NCBI RefSeq assembly: GCF_023502145.1
Contig: NZ_JAMFLI010000003.1
Span: 186,001 to 250,000 of the forward strand
Direction of reading: 5' to 3'
Length of the DNA: 64,000 nt
Source of the DNA: Craterilacuibacter sp. RT1T
GTDB taxonomy: Bacteria > Pseudomonadota > Gammaproteobacteria > Burkholderiales > Chromobacteriaceae
Below the pieces are notes generated by a model. It saw nothing but the letters and a program-made list of their open reading frames with translations. It ran no database searches and was not told the DNA's origin. This document shows, piece by piece, positions 34,109 through 43,070 of the stretch (positions within the stretch are counted from its first letter, which is position 1; every line of letters starts with the position of its first letter). The position numbers and the translations under genes were made by a program.

Positions 34109-34858
34109 TCAGTCCTCGTTGTGCTGGTGATGATGCACGGTGTAGTTGCCGTGCAGTTCGACATGCCTATGCTCGCCCGCCGGGGCACCGGCATGCGGAT
34201 GCTGGTGTGCATGAACATGCAGATGGGTATGGCTGCTGCCGTCTTCATGCACATGCTCATGCTCATGCGTGTGTTCGTGTACCGCCGGCTCAAGCTGCTG
34301 ATATGGCTGGCTATGGCTGTGCGGCGTGGCATCGGCCCCGCCGAACAGGCGGCGTGATTCGTGTGGCGCAAGGTAAGGAATGACCTCGGCGCCAGGCAGG
34401 AACTGGTAACGGATATGTTCGAAATGGTGGGTGCGCATGACCGAGTCCATGACCTTTCGATCGACCGTCAGCGGCACATAGACGCGCGTGCCCTTGACTA
34501 CGGCCGGCCAGTGCTGGTTGCCCAGCGCATGCCCAAGCTCGAAACAGGTGCGTGCCACCAATTCCGCAGGCAGGACGGCCGTGCCTTCCAGTTCGATCAC
34601 CAGCACATCCTTGAGCGTAATGGCCGCGACGATGGCCTGTCCGGTTGCCTCGTCAAAAAACAGTACATCGCCGTTTTGCAGATGGTTTTGCCGGGGCAAG
34701 GCAATGGCAACTTCAACGCCGGCAGCCGTTTTCTTGCGTAGCCGGTTTTTTTGCGCTTCCCACTGGTCCAGCGCCAGCGTGTCCGGCGTCAGCGCTTGCA
34801 ATCGCAAAGACCAGTCGGCATCGTGCCGGTTGCCCAGAATGTTTTCGATCAGAATCAT
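34109..34858 (-). CDS. ureE: Urease nickel chaperone UreE with a very long His-rich tail
   Basis: The 249 aa metallochaperone has the peptide-binding N-terminal domain (about 1-75), the metal domain with [14 protein letters not shown], and a C-terminal tail of about 70 residues with 22 histidines ([26 protein letters not shown]). Typical UreE is about 150-190 aa with a shorter tail, so nickel storage is probable as well as delivery. ATG at 34858 follows AAGGGGAAAG. Confidence 0.9.
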   Translation of the reverse strand: MILIENILGNRHDADWSLRLQALTPDTLALDQWEAQKNRLRKKTAAGVEVAIALPRQNHLQNGDVLFFDEATGQAIVAAITLKDVLVIELEGTAVLPAELVARTCFELGHALGNQHWPAVVKGTRVYVPLTVDRKVMDSVMRTHHFEHIRYQFLPGAEVIPYLAPHESRRLFGGADATPHSHSQPYQQLEPAVHEHTHEHEHVHEDGSSHTHLHVHAHQHPHAGAPAGEHRHVELHGNYTVHHHQHNED

Positions 34859-34901
34859 GGCTTTCCCCTTGAGAGCCTGAGTGCCGAATGTGGCACTCAA
34901 G

Positions 34902-35282
34902 TTAATCAGCCGTTTTTTTGGCCAGTTTCAAACCTGCTTGCAGCAGTAAAAAACCGAGTATCAGGCTGGCGGCGACATAGCCCAGTGCCACCAGCAGCTC
35001 ACCCGGTGTTTTCATCGCTTCGGCCGTGCCGTAGACAAAGCTGGAAAAGGTCGACATGCCGCCCATGATGCCGGTACCGATCATGGTGTGGACGTGGTGA
35101 TGGATCTTCACTCGCTGGTGAAAGCTGGTAGACAGTCCCATCAAAAAACAGGCCAGCATATTGGCGATGAAAATATCCAATGGAAAACCGTCGGCCAGCT
35201 GCGGCACCAGCAGCATGATGAATTCGCGGCACATGGCACCAAATGCGCCGCCGACGAAAATCAGGATGATCAGATTGGCCAT
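34902..35282 (-). CDS. crcB: Fluoride channel subunit CrcB/Fluc (second copy in operon)
   Basis: The 126 aa protein has four membrane helices and the Fluc signature [12 protein letters not shown] (about 77-88), with the channel Asn in [10 protein letters not shown]. The N-terminal GAMCREFI differs from the usual GAxxRY block. Fluc channels are dual-topology dimers that let cytosolic fluoride escape. It lies 8 bases after the other crcB, which suggests a heterodimer. AGGAGG precedes the ATG. Confidence 0.88.
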   Translation of the reverse strand: MANLIILIFVGGAFGAMCREFIMLLVPQLADGFPLDIFIANMLACFLMGLSTSFHQRVKIHHHVHTMIGTGIMGGMSTFSSFVYGTAEAMKTPGELLVALGYVAASLILGFLLLQAGLKLAKKTAD

Positions 35283-35290
35283 GCACCCTC

Positions 35291-35683
35291 CTAGCGCTGC
35301 AGCAAGGCAAGCCAGGCGCCGAATACGGCGGCGGCCAGGCCGGCAAAGGTCGATACCAGCAGATACACGGTTGCCAGTGTCCCCTTGCCGCCATCGGAGA
35401 GTTTGGCTGCATCCAGCTGCATGCTGCTGAAGGTGGTAAAGCCGCCCAGTGCGCCGGTCAGTACGCCGGCGTTCACCGGCGTGCCCAGCCGGTCCCGCCA
35501 GTCAACTGCAAACAGCACCGACAGGTAGGCGATGACAAAAGCGCCGCTGACATTGATCAGGAAAGTGCCTAGCGGAAAGTCGCCGTGGTAGCGCTCGCCT
35601 ACCAGCGTGCCGACACGCCAGCGCAGCAAGGAGCCCAAGCCGCCGCCCAAACCCACCCACATCACGTCCAGCGCCGTCATCAT
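35291..35683 (-). CDS. crcB: Fluoride channel subunit CrcB/Fluc (first copy in operon)
   Basis: The 130 aa protein has four helices, GLGSLLRW near the N-terminus, the Asn in FLINVSGAF, and [13 protein letters not shown], the phenylalanine-box and sodium-site motif. It starts 21 bases after the ureC stop, with GGGAG upstream, so it is part of the urease transcript. ATG at 35680 is an equally possible start. The two crcB proteins differ enough to be paralogues rather than a recent duplicate. Confidence 0.9.
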   Translation of the reverse strand: MMTALDVMWVGLGGGLGSLLRWRVGTLVGERYHGDFPLGTFLINVSGAFVIAYLSVLFAVDWRDRLGTPVNAGVLTGALGGFTTFSSMQLDAAKLSDGGKGTLATVYLLVSTFAGLAAAVFGAWLALLQR

Positions 35684-35704
35684 CGCCGCTCTCCCTTTCC
35701 GCCC

Positions 35705-37423
35705 TTAGCTGAAAAAATGCAGCTGGTTCAGCGCGATGCTGGCGGCCGGAGCCACCGTCGCATGCACGCCGTTTACGCGCACGGCAAAGGTTTCCGGATC
35801 GACCTCGATGTGCGGCATGGCATCGTTCAGCACCATGTCGCGCTTCGAGACCTGGCGTGTGCGATATACCGGTTCGACGCGACGCTGCAGGCCATAACGG
35901 TCGGCAACCCCGTTTTCGTAGGCGGCACGCGAAGTAAATGTGATGCAGGTTTTGTGCAGGGCCGAGCCGAAGGCGCCAAACATCGGCCGGTAAATGACCG
36001 GTTGCGGCGTGGGCAGCGAAGCATTCGGGTCGCCCATCGGTGCCCATGAGATCATGCCGCCCTTGATGACATACTTGGGTTTGGCACCGAATAGTGCCGG
36101 ATCCCACAACACCAGATCGGCCAGCTTGCCCACCTCGACCGAGCCGATCAGATGGCTGACTCCTTGGGCAATAGCCGGGTTGATGGTGACTTTGGCGACA
36201 AAGCGCAGTACGCGGAAGTTGTCGTTGCCCGGCGCGTCTTCCGGCAGCTTGCCGCGCGCCTTTTTCATGCAGTCGGCAGTCTGGATGGCGCGTAAAAAGC
36301 TTTCGCCCACACGGCCCATGGCTTGCGAGTCGGACGAAATAATCGAGATTGCGCCCATATCGTGCAGCACGTTTTCGGCGGCGATGGTCTCGGCGCGTAC
36401 CCGGCTTTCGGCAAAGGCCACGTCCGACGGGATCTTGGGGTTCAGGTTGTGGCACACCATAATCATGTCGAACAGTTCGGCCTGCGAGTTGATGCCGTAA
36501 GGCAGGGTCGGATTGGTCGAACTGGGTAGCACATTAGCCAGGGACGCCACACGGATAATGTCCGGTGCGTGGCCGCCGCCGGCGCCTTCGGTGTGATAGG
36601 TGTGGATGGTGCGCCCTTCGAAGGCGGCAATGGTGTTTTCAACAAAACCGGCTTCGTTCAGGGTGTCGGTATGAATGCACACCTGCACATCCATATCGTC
36701 GGCTACCGTGAGCGCGCTTTTGATTGCGCCGGGCGTTGTCCCCCAGTCTTCATGAATCTTGAAGCCGGCGGCACCGGCATGGATCTGCTCGACCAAAGGT
36801 GCGATACCCGACGAGTTCCCCTTGCCCAGCATGCCGATATTGATCGGCAAGGTATCGAAGGAACGCATCATCATCTCCATATTCCACACGCCGGAGGTGA
36901 TGGTGGTGCCATTGGTGCCGTCAGTCGGCCCGACCCCGCCCCCCCACAAGGTGGTGATGCCGTTGGACAGGGCCGCATAGGCCTGCTGCGGCGAGATCAG
37001 GTGCACGTGCGCATCATTACCGCCAGCGGTCAGAATCAGGTGTTCGCCGGAGATGGCGTCCGTGGCCGGCCCGACCGCCAGCGACGGGGTGACATTGTCC
37101 ATGGTCGACGGGTTGCCGGCCTTGCCTATGCCGCAGATCAGCCCGTCCTTGATGCCGACATCGGCCTTGATCACGCCCAAACGCGGGTCGACGATGGTGA
37201 CGTTGGTAATCACCAGGTCCGGTGCGCCGGAAAAGCCGGTAAGCTGGTTATCCATGCCCATGCCGTCGCGCAGCGTCTTGCCGCCACCGTAAACGGCCTC
37301 GTCGCCGTAGGTGCGCAGGTCTTTCTCGATTTCGATATAAAGATCGGTGTCTCCCAGGCGGATCTTGTCGCCGGTGGTCGGGCCGAACAGGTCGGCATAC
37401 TGCTGTCTGGAAATACTCGACAT
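35705..37423 (-). CDS. ureC: Urease alpha subunit
   Basis: The 572 aa catalytic subunit hydrolyses urea to ammonia and carbamate at a dinickel site. All key residues are present: His139 and His141 (AHVH), Lys222 (FKIHEDWG, carbamylated) with His224, His251, His277 ([13 protein letters not shown]), flap Cys324-His325 and Asp365 (SSDSQAMGR). The motif near the first histidines reads [14 protein letters not shown] instead of the usual GGIDTHIH-ICPQQ, marking a divergent lineage. It lies 27 bases after ureB. Confidence 0.95.
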   Translation of the reverse strand: MSSISRQQYADLFGPTTGDKIRLGDTDLYIEIEKDLRTYGDEAVYGGGKTLRDGMGMDNQLTGFSGAPDLVITNVTIVDPRLGVIKADVGIKDGLICGIGKAGNPSTMDNVTPSLAVGPATDAISGEHLILTAGGNDAHVHLISPQQAYAALSNGITTLWGGGVGPTDGTNGTTITSGVWNMEMMMRSFDTLPINIGMLGKGNSSGIAPLVEQIHAGAAGFKIHEDWGTTPGAIKSALTVADDMDVQVCIHTDTLNEAGFVENTIAAFEGRTIHTYHTEGAGGGHAPDIIRVASLANVLPSSTNPTLPYGINSQAELFDMIMVCHNLNPKIPSDVAFAESRVRAETIAAENVLHDMGAISIISSDSQAMGRVGESFLRAIQTADCMKKARGKLPEDAPGNDNFRVLRFVAKVTINPAIAQGVSHLIGSVEVGKLADLVLWDPALFGAKPKYVIKGGMISWAPMGDPNASLPTPQPVIYRPMFGAFGSALHKTCITFTSRAAYENGVADRYGLQRRVEPVYRTRQVSKRDMVLNDAMPHIEVDPETFAVRVNGVHATVAPAASIALNQLHFFS

Positions 37424-37450
37424 ATCGCTACCCTCTTCTGTGCCAGCGCC

Positions 37451-37858
37451 TTAGCGCTTATTCTTGAAGCCGAACAGCTCAACCCTGCGCATCGCATCGC
37501 CCAGGCGTGGCCGGTAAGCATGGTCGCGCTCGTTGCCGGTCCAGCCATCGACCAGATTGTTGAAGCCGAACACACGCTGGCCGCCGCCAAAGGGCACCAG
37601 TACCACCTCCTTCTCGTCACCCGGCTCAAAACGGATGGCAGTGGTGGCCGGAATGTCCAGACGCTTGCCGAAGCTTTGTTCGCGGTCGAACTCCAGATAG
37701 GCGTTGACTTCAAAAAAATGGAAATGGGAGCCGATCTGTATCGGCCGGTCGCCGGTATTGCGTACCTTGAGCGTGGTGGTCGGCCGGCCGGCGTTCAGCT
37801 CGATCGCGCCGCTGGCCAGGATCAGGCCGCCAACCGGACATGGTTTCTGTTTGGGCAT
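37451..37858 (-). CDS. ureB: Urease beta subunit
   Basis: The 135 aa protein forms the structural beta subunit of the (alpha-beta-gamma)3 urease. Typical blocks: [41 protein letters not shown] and [11 protein letters not shown] at 37858 ([11 protein letters not shown]) follows GGGAGAG. It is separate from ureA, unlike the fused Helicobacter form. Confidence 0.93.
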   Translation of the reverse strand: MPKQKPCPVGGLILASGAIELNAGRPTTTLKVRNTGDRPIQIGSHFHFFEVNAYLEFDREQSFGKRLDIPATTAIRFEPGDEKEVVLVPFGGGQRVFGFNNLVDGWTGNERDHAYRPRLGDAMRRVELFGFKNKR

Positions 37859-37904
37859 GGAACACTCTCCCGCAAGCATGAATGGGACAAGCAAGCCGCT
37901 TTGT

Positions 37905-38207
37905 CTAGCGGATAGGGGCATGGACGGTGACCAGACGGCTGCCGTCGGTGAATACCGCTTCGACCTGCACGATGGGAATCATTTCGGCCACCCCCTCCAT
38001 CACATCGGCACGGGTCAGTACGGTGCTGGCGTCTTTCATCACGTCCTCTACCGTCTTGCCTTCGCGTGCGCCTTCCATGGCGGAGGCCGAGATAATGGCT
38101 ACGGCTTCGGGATGATTTAATTTGAGGCCCTTGGCTTTGCGCTTGAGTGCAACGTCAGCCAGGGTGTAAACCAGCAATTTATCGAGCTCTCTGGGGGTAA
38201 GATGCAT
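37905..38207 (-). CDS. ureA: Urease gamma subunit
   Basis: The 100 aa protein starts [20 protein letters not shown] and includes [14 protein letters not shown] and the [26 protein letters not shown] C-terminal block. It is the first gene of the operon; ATG at 38207 follows GAGAGG. Length is the standard 100 aa. Confidence 0.95.
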   Translation of the reverse strand: MHLTPRELDKLLVYTLADVALKRKAKGLKLNHPEAVAIISASAMEGAREGKTVEDVMKDASTVLTRADVMEGVAEMIPIVQVEAVFTDGSRLVTVHAPIR

Positions 38208-38298
38208 ACGAACCTCTCGATCTGGACGGGGTGAAGCGCAAAAACGCGTGGCCACAGACAGACCGAAGCAGGGTCTGACCGATATCGGCAACCCTGCT

Positions 38299-38327
38299 AG
38301 TATAGGACAAGCCGAACGACTTGCCAA
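38299..38327 (-). promoter_or_regulatory. Sigma-70-type promoter of the urease operon
   Basis: On the minus strand: TTGGCA (-35, 38327-38322), 17-base spacer, TATACT (-10, 38304-38299). Transcription would begin near 38292, leaving a leader of about 85 bases before ureA. No sigma-54 motif or crcB-type riboswitch was recognised in the leader. Confidence 0.65.
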
Positions 38328-38378
38328 AGAAACATAAAAATTTAATGTGAGGATTCACCTGCGGGTGAGTGCGGGTGC

Positions 38379-39710
38379 TTAATCGTGGCTGGCGGGTTTA
38401 TTGTGTTGCAGCATACGCTGGCGCAAGGCCTCGTAGATGGGCAAGTCACCCAGCCAGAACGGTACGATGGCGGCCGGCAGGCAGGCCAAGAGCAAAGGCA
38501 GGGTCAGCGTGCTGGCACCGGTCATTTCTATGATCAGCACGATGCCGGTCAGCGGTGCGCGCACCGAAGCGGAAAACAGAGCCGCCATGCCAATGACGGC
38601 GCAGGACGGCACGCTCAAACCCAGTGTTGGCAGCAGAGCGTCGCCGGCCAGGCCGAACAAGGCACCGGCTACAGCCCCCAAGGCCAGCAAAGGGGCAAAC
38701 AGGCCGCCGGGCAGGCCGATGCCGTAACTGAACGGGCCAAACAGGAAGCGGCTGACCAGCAAAAGCAACAAGGCGCTGCCACCGAGCGTGCCATCCAGTA
38801 CCACCTGGTTAAGCGCCTCGCCATTGCCGGCGACAAAGGGCAGATACCACACCACCAGCGCCAGCACCAAGGCCGATAGCAGTACCCGCAGCCAAGGCGC
38901 AAGCCGGCCCATCTGGGTAAGCGTTACCAGAATGAGCCGATTGTAAACAAAGCCCAGCAGGCCGATGGCGATGCCGAACAGCAGATAGAGCGGCAGGGAC
39001 AATAGGCGCGGTTCGGCCGGCTGCGCCATCTTGAATACCGGCTCCATCCCGATCAGGTATTGTGCGACCGGCACCCCTACCGCGCAGGTAATCATGCCGG
39101 CAATCACCAGCCGTGCAGCCGCGCTGCGCGTCAATTCTTCCAGCGTAAACAGTAAGCCGCCCAAGGGTGCGCTAAATGCCACCGCCAGACCTGCACCGGC
39201 ACTGGCCGCGATTAGGCTGCGCTGATCACTGGGTGGCAGTTTCAGATAACGCCCGATATAAGCGCCGATGGCCGAGCCCATCTGCACCACCGGCCCTTCC
39301 CGCCCCAGCGCGTGGCCCGAGGCCAGCGCCAGTATGCCGCCAAAAAATTTGACCGGTAAAAAAGCATGATTTTTGACCGGTTCGATCTCGCCTAGCCATA
39401 CCGCCTCTACGCGTTGTATGCCGCTGCCGGCCGCCTCCGGTGCAAAGCGTAAGACCAGCCACAAGGGCAAGGCGGTCAGCAGCAAGGATAAGAACAGCAC
39501 ACCGGCAAACCCGCTCCAGCCGGGCAAGGCATGCAAGGCGGCATACGCTGCATTCATCCATTGCGAGACATGCATGACGCCCAGTCTGAAACTGCCGCCG
39601 ACAAGGCCGATCAGGATGCCGGACGCGATGGCGAGTAGCGCCAGCGGCACGATGCCGCCCAGCGTATCGCTGTTGTTGGCGGAGGACACTTCATGGGCAG
39701 AAGGCATCAT
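38379..39710 (-). CDS. clcA: ClC-type chloride/proton antiporter
   Basis: The 443 aa membrane protein has the ClC selectivity motifs GSGIQ (about 95), GREGP (gating Glu, about 138) and GLPGGLFAP (about 340). The proton-pathway Glu lies in LFTLEELT. These are chloride-type, not the fluoride-specific ClC-F variants. In E. coli ClC antiporters support extreme acid resistance. It is divergent from hdeA and lies directly upstream of the urease operon, reading in the same direction. GAGGTG precedes ATG. Confidence 0.9.
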   Translation of the reverse strand: MMPSAHEVSSANNSDTLGGIVPLALLAIASGILIGLVGGSFRLGVMHVSQWMNAAYAALHALPGWSGFAGVLFLSLLLTALPLWLVLRFAPEAAGSGIQRVEAVWLGEIEPVKNHAFLPVKFFGGILALASGHALGREGPVVQMGSAIGAYIGRYLKLPPSDQRSLIAASAGAGLAVAFSAPLGGLLFTLEELTRSAAARLVIAGMITCAVGVPVAQYLIGMEPVFKMAQPAEPRLLSLPLYLLFGIAIGLLGFVYNRLILVTLTQMGRLAPWLRVLLSALVLALVVWYLPFVAGNGEALNQVVLDGTLGGSALLLLLVSRFLFGPFSYGIGLPGGLFAPLLALGAVAGALFGLAGDALLPTLGLSVPSCAVIGMAALFSASVRAPLTGIVLIIEMTGASTLTLPLLLACLPAAIVPFWLGDLPIYEALRQRMLQHNKPASHD

Positions 39711-40005
39711 AGGTGCACCTCTTCACGCGCGCGGCCGGAAAAGCCGGAACGGGTGCCTGCCCTGTTTGGGCTTGTGCCAAACCGCGCGGAGGTGGGAGGG
39801 AAAGCTGCCACGGGTACTACCAAAGTGAATGAGAGCATCCTTATGGTTTAGCTAATGCCAAGACTTATTGCCAATGGCGGCAATTTTCCGATTGTTTGCC
39901 ATACTGTTTTTGTCTTGCCAAATCACAGGCGCTGCCAGTGCAGGTACAAGGCACCCGTTATAGCGAACCGCAATAAGCGGCTTTAACCCGAATCAGGAGT
40001 AGTCG
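39711..40005. other. Divergent intergenic region between clcA and hdeA
   Basis: About 295 bases without a gene. It contains TGCCAA-like boxes near 39857, 39869, 39896 and 39917 and a small dyad ATTGCC-N6-GGCAAT (39867-39884). The promoters of clcA and hdeA must lie here; no consensus pair could be fixed. AGGAG stands before the hdeA ATG. Confidence 0.4.
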
Positions 40006-40317
40006 ATGAAAAAAGTCATCTTTCTGGGCGCGCTGGCCCTTTGCAGCAGCATGGCCATGGCTGCGGATGCCACCAAAAAACCGGTCAGCAAGTGGAATTG
40101 CGAAGACTTCCTTGCGCTGGATGAAAGCTTTCAGCCCAAGGCCATTTACTTTGCTGAGGGCTTCAACAAGAAGGACAAACCGGTAGATGCGGTGATGGAT
40201 ACTGCGGGTATCGAAAAAATCGTGCCGCTGGTGATTCAGGAGTGCCAGCAGGCACCCAAGGCGACTTTCTGGAGCAAGGTTAAGGCCAGTTGGGCCAAGG
40301 TCAAGGCCAGTATGTAA
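40006..40317 (+). CDS. hdeA: Periplasmic acid-stress chaperone HdeA
   Basis: The 103 aa protein has a signal peptide (cut after AMA, residue 19) and a mature HdeA domain: KPVSKWNCEDFLALDESFQP, GFNKKDKPVDAVMD and a C-terminal amphipathic KVKASWAKVKASM. Cys32 and Cys80 form the family disulphide. HdeA unfolds at low pH and prevents aggregation of periplasmic proteins. It is very like the enteric HdeA, which is uncommon in this bacterial group. It has its own terminator and lies beside clcA and the urease operon. Confidence 0.92.
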   Translation: MKKVIFLGALALCSSMAMAADATKKPVSKWNCEDFLALDESFQPKAIYFAEGFNKKDKPVDAVMDTAGIEKIVPLVIQECQQAPKATFWSKVKASWAKVKASM

Positions 40318-40323
40318 GTGTTT

Positions 40324-40349
40324 AAAGAGCCGGCGGTGTCCGGCTCTTT
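40324..40349 (+). terminator. Terminator after hdeA
   Basis: AAAGAGCCGG-N6-CCGGCTCTTT perfect 10-bp stem ending in TTTAAA, 7 bases after the stop. Confidence 0.85.
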
Positions 40350-40446
40350 AAACTTCAAGCTGCGATGAAATGCGCAGCCTTGTCATTCAAATGCGCGCCA
40401 TGCTGCGCTTGGGCTTTATGCTTGCTATTTTGTGCCGGCTCATCCG

Positions 40447-41739
40447 ATGAGCGTGCCGGCGACATCGGCCGCGAAATTCGGCCCCTTATCCATTTTTCTG
40501 CTGGGGCTGAACACCACCATAGGTTCGGGCATATTCCTGTTGCCAGGTGCCGCCTATGCCGCATTAGGGCCATCCAGTCTGTTGCTGATTATCGCCGGTG
40601 CCCTGCTGATGTTGTCGCTGGCACTGTGTTATGCCGAGGCAGCCAGCAAGTTTGATCGTAATGGCTCTTCTTATCTTTATGTGCGCTACGCCTTTGGCGA
40701 CTATGCCGGCTTTATTGTCGGGCTCTATGGCTGGCTGGGGCTGACCATAGGTATCGCCGCCGGCGTTGCCGGTATTCTGACCGCCCTCAAACCGCTGTTG
40801 CCGGTACTAGTCCGCTCGCAACCTTATTACTGGGCCGGCCTGCTAGTTTTGTGCGCCCTATTCGCGATCAGCTTTTTCGGCATCCGGCTGTCGCGCCGCT
40901 TCAATGACCTGACCAGCTGGGCCAAGTTGCTGCCCTTGTTGCTGTTTGTCCTGTTCGGGTTGTCATCCATCATTCCCGGTCATTTTCAACCCTTTGTGCC
41001 GCCGGCCGAGCATACGCTGCCGCTCTGGAGTGAGCACTTTGGCCATGTATTCGCGACCTTGTTTTTTGCCTATGTCGGCTTTGAGACCGTGCCTATTGCC
41101 GCCGCGCATATGCGCGAACCGGAACGCAATCTGCCGCGCACCCTGATTGCGGTGGTGGCTTGCTGTGCCCTGCTTTATCTGCTGGTCACGCTGGTCACGA
41201 TAGGCGTATTGGGTCCGGCATTAAGTCATAGCAGCACGCCGGTGGCACAGGCGGCGGCAAGGCTATGGGGGGCGCAGGCCTATGTGCTGGTTTCACTTGC
41301 AACGGTGGTGTCGATTACCGGTGCGACCTTTGTCGGCGTATTCAAGGCGCCGATACTGGCAGCCGCTCTTGCCCAGAACGGTATCTTTCCTGCGTGGGCA
41401 GGCCGTATCAACCGCCATGGCAGTGCCGGCTACGCCCTGGGCGCCACGGCAAGCCTGGCTGCGCTATTGTTTCTGAGTGGCGGCTATCTGTTTTTGGTAT
41501 CGGTAATGGTGGTTGCGGTGTTCGTGCAATACATTCCGGTGGCGCTGGCCATTCCTCGCCTGCGTCGGGACCCCGGGCTGCCTCAGGGCTGGCGCATGCC
41601 GCTTGGGCGGTTTGTTCCGCACTTTGCCGTACTGTTTTCACTGGCGATGCTGGCGCAAGCCGGGTGGCGTACTCTGGCTATTGGCTTGGCCGGTCTTGTG
41701 CTGGGTTCGCTGGTGTATTTTGTGCGTCAGCGTTCTTGA
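40447..41739 (+). CDS. APC-family amino-acid permease
   Basis: The protein (430 aa) has about 12 membrane helices and the APC substrate motif IGSGIFLLPG in helix 1 and FFAYVGFETVP in helix 6. No substrate-specific residues can be read with confidence. Its position after hdeA and clcA allows a role in acid-linked amino-acid exchange, but no decarboxylase gene is nearby. ATG at 40447 is chosen; a GTG at 40432 is possible and neither has a strong ribosome site. Confidence 0.8.
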   Translation: MSVPATSAAKFGPLSIFLLGLNTTIGSGIFLLPGAAYAALGPSSLLLIIAGALLMLSLALCYAEAASKFDRNGSSYLYVRYAFGDYAGFIVGLYGWLGLTIGIAAGVAGILTALKPLLPVLVRSQPYYWAGLLVLCALFAISFFGIRLSRRFNDLTSWAKLLPLLLFVLFGLSSIIPGHFQPFVPPAEHTLPLWSEHFGHVFATLFFAYVGFETVPIAAAHMREPERNLPRTLIAVVACCALLYLLVTLVTIGVLGPALSHSSTPVAQAAARLWGAQAYVLVSLATVVSITGATFVGVFKAPILAAALAQNGIFPAWAGRINRHGSAGYALGATASLAALLFLSGGYLFLVSVMVVAVFVQYIPVALAIPRLRRDPGLPQGWRMPLGRFVPHFAVLFSLAMLAQAGWRTLAIGLAGLVLGSLVYFVRQRS

Positions 41740-41788
41740 TTTGAATGGTATGGCGCGTCCTTGTTTTAAGGTGCGCAGGCCTCAGGCC

Positions 41789-42127
41789 TCAGGCTTCGGG
41801 TAGGCGTATATCCATATCTTCGCTGCCCACCGACACATGGCAAGCCAGTCGCCAGGTGTCTGGCCTGTCTGGCCAGACAGGCTCGGTGCTTGCGGCAAAG
41901 CCAAAGCGTTTGAGTACATTACGCTCGCGTGCGCAGGGCGTGAACAGGGCGGGTTGCTGAGTGTGTTCGAGCAAAATGCGGCAGGTGCCGCAAGTGCCCT
42001 GCCCGCAGCGCCAGTGCAGCGGTAAATCGTGGGAACGTGCCACGTCCAGCAGCAAGGTGCCCGGCATGGCTTCCACACAGGCGAATGCTTCGTCTTGTAG
42101 CGCGCGGAAAAAGCGTATGCGAACCAT
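41789..42127 (-). CDS. 2Fe-2S ferredoxin (plant type)
   Basis: The 112 aa protein carries the plant-type cluster ligands Cys41, Cys46 and Cys49 (CGQGTCGTC) and Cys96. It should act as a soluble one-electron carrier; the partner enzyme is unknown. ATG at 42127 follows AAAGGAGGGGAT, one of the strongest ribosome sites in the window. It follows the pseudouridine synthase gene by 19 bases. Confidence 0.85.
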   Translation of the reverse strand: MVRIRFFRALQDEAFACVEAMPGTLLLDVARSHDLPLHWRCGQGTCGTCRILLEHTQQPALFTPCARERNVLKRFGFAASTEPVWPDRPDTWRLACHVSVGSEDMDIRLPEA

Positions 42128-42146
42128 ATCCCCTCCTTTGGGCCGC

Positions 42147-43064
42147 TTAGTCGGCATCCGGCCAGTCAAGCTGGCGTGTGCTGCTGAAGCATTGGGTTTT
42201 GCCGCTATAAGGGTCGGTAAAGCGGATGGCGCGAGCCAGGAGCTGTAAAGGAGCTGAAAAATCGTCTGCGGCCTTGTCGTCCAGCAAGTGGGGATACCAT
42301 GGATCATTGCGTATGGGAATGCCGAGTGCGGCCAGGTGCGCGCGCAACTGGTGCTTGCGCCCGGTGTGCGGTAGCAAGCGGTAGCGCCCCCACTGTCCAT
42401 GCTGCGCCAGAAGTTCAATACGGGTTTCACTATTGGGTGTGCCCGCGATCTCGCGCATGACAAACCCGCCGGGTTCTTCGCGCAGCAAGCTTTGATGGGT
42501 GCGCGGCAAAGCAAGGTTTTGATCAAAGCGGGCAATGGCTTCGTATTCCTTTGCTACCTGCCGGCTTTGAAATAGCGTCTGGTAGCCAGCGCGACAGCCC
42601 GGATCGGCGCAAAACAGCATGACGCCGGCCGTTTCCCTGTCCAGACGGTGAATGGGGGTGAGTGCCGGCAGGTCCAGCTGGCTACGCAAACGGGTCAACA
42701 AGGTTTGCTGGACATGGCGTCCGCCCGGGATGCAGGCCAAAAAGTGAGGTTTGTCCGCCACCACCAGGCGTGCATCGCGGTAGAGGATGTCCGCTTCGAA
42801 TGGCACCTCCACTTCCTGCTCGGTTTCGCGGTAATACCAGATGCGGCGATTGGCCGGATAAGGGCTGTCAAGGGTGTGCGGGCAGCCCCGATGGTCAAAT
42901 ACCTCGCCCTTCTCCAGGCGTGAACGCCATGTCTTGGTCGGGATATGTGCAAAGCGTGCACATAAAAAGCTGAGTAAATCAGGCCAGTCGCCGGCGGGCA
43001 GTTGCAGAAAACTGGGGGTGACGCCGTGGCGCGCAGGAATGGGAGCAGTGCGTTGGCTCATCAT
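42147..43064 (-). CDS. RluA-family pseudouridine synthase
   Basis: The 305 aa protein has the catalytic block HRLDRETAGVMLF (Asp in HRLDR) and the HTGRKHQLRAHLAALGIPI substrate block of RluA-type enzymes, which isomerise uridine in rRNA or tRNA. The N-terminal region is S4-like (LSFLCARFAHIPTKTWRSRLEKGEV). Which uridine is changed cannot be said. Length fits the family. Confidence 0.85.
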   Translation of the reverse strand: MMSQRTAPIPARHGVTPSFLQLPAGDWPDLLSFLCARFAHIPTKTWRSRLEKGEVFDHRGCPHTLDSPYPANRRIWYYRETEQEVEVPFEADILYRDARLVVADKPHFLACIPGGRHVQQTLLTRLRSQLDLPALTPIHRLDRETAGVMLFCADPGCRAGYQTLFQSRQVAKEYEAIARFDQNLALPRTHQSLLREEPGGFVMREIAGTPNSETRIELLAQHGQWGRYRLLPHTGRKHQLRAHLAALGIPIRNDPWYPHLLDDKAADDFSAPLQLLARAIRFTDPYSGKTQCFSSTRQLDWPDAD

Positions 43065-43070
43065 TAACTT

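Noticed and set aside
38208-38298. Fluoride riboswitch in the urease leader, suggested by crcB in the operon
   Set aside because: The conserved crcB-motif core and pseudoknot could not be recognised in the leader.
38379-39710. ClC protein as a fluoride-specific ClC-F antiporter
   Set aside because: Its motifs GSGIQ, GREGP and GLPGGLFAP are of the chloride/proton type, despite the nearby crcB genes.
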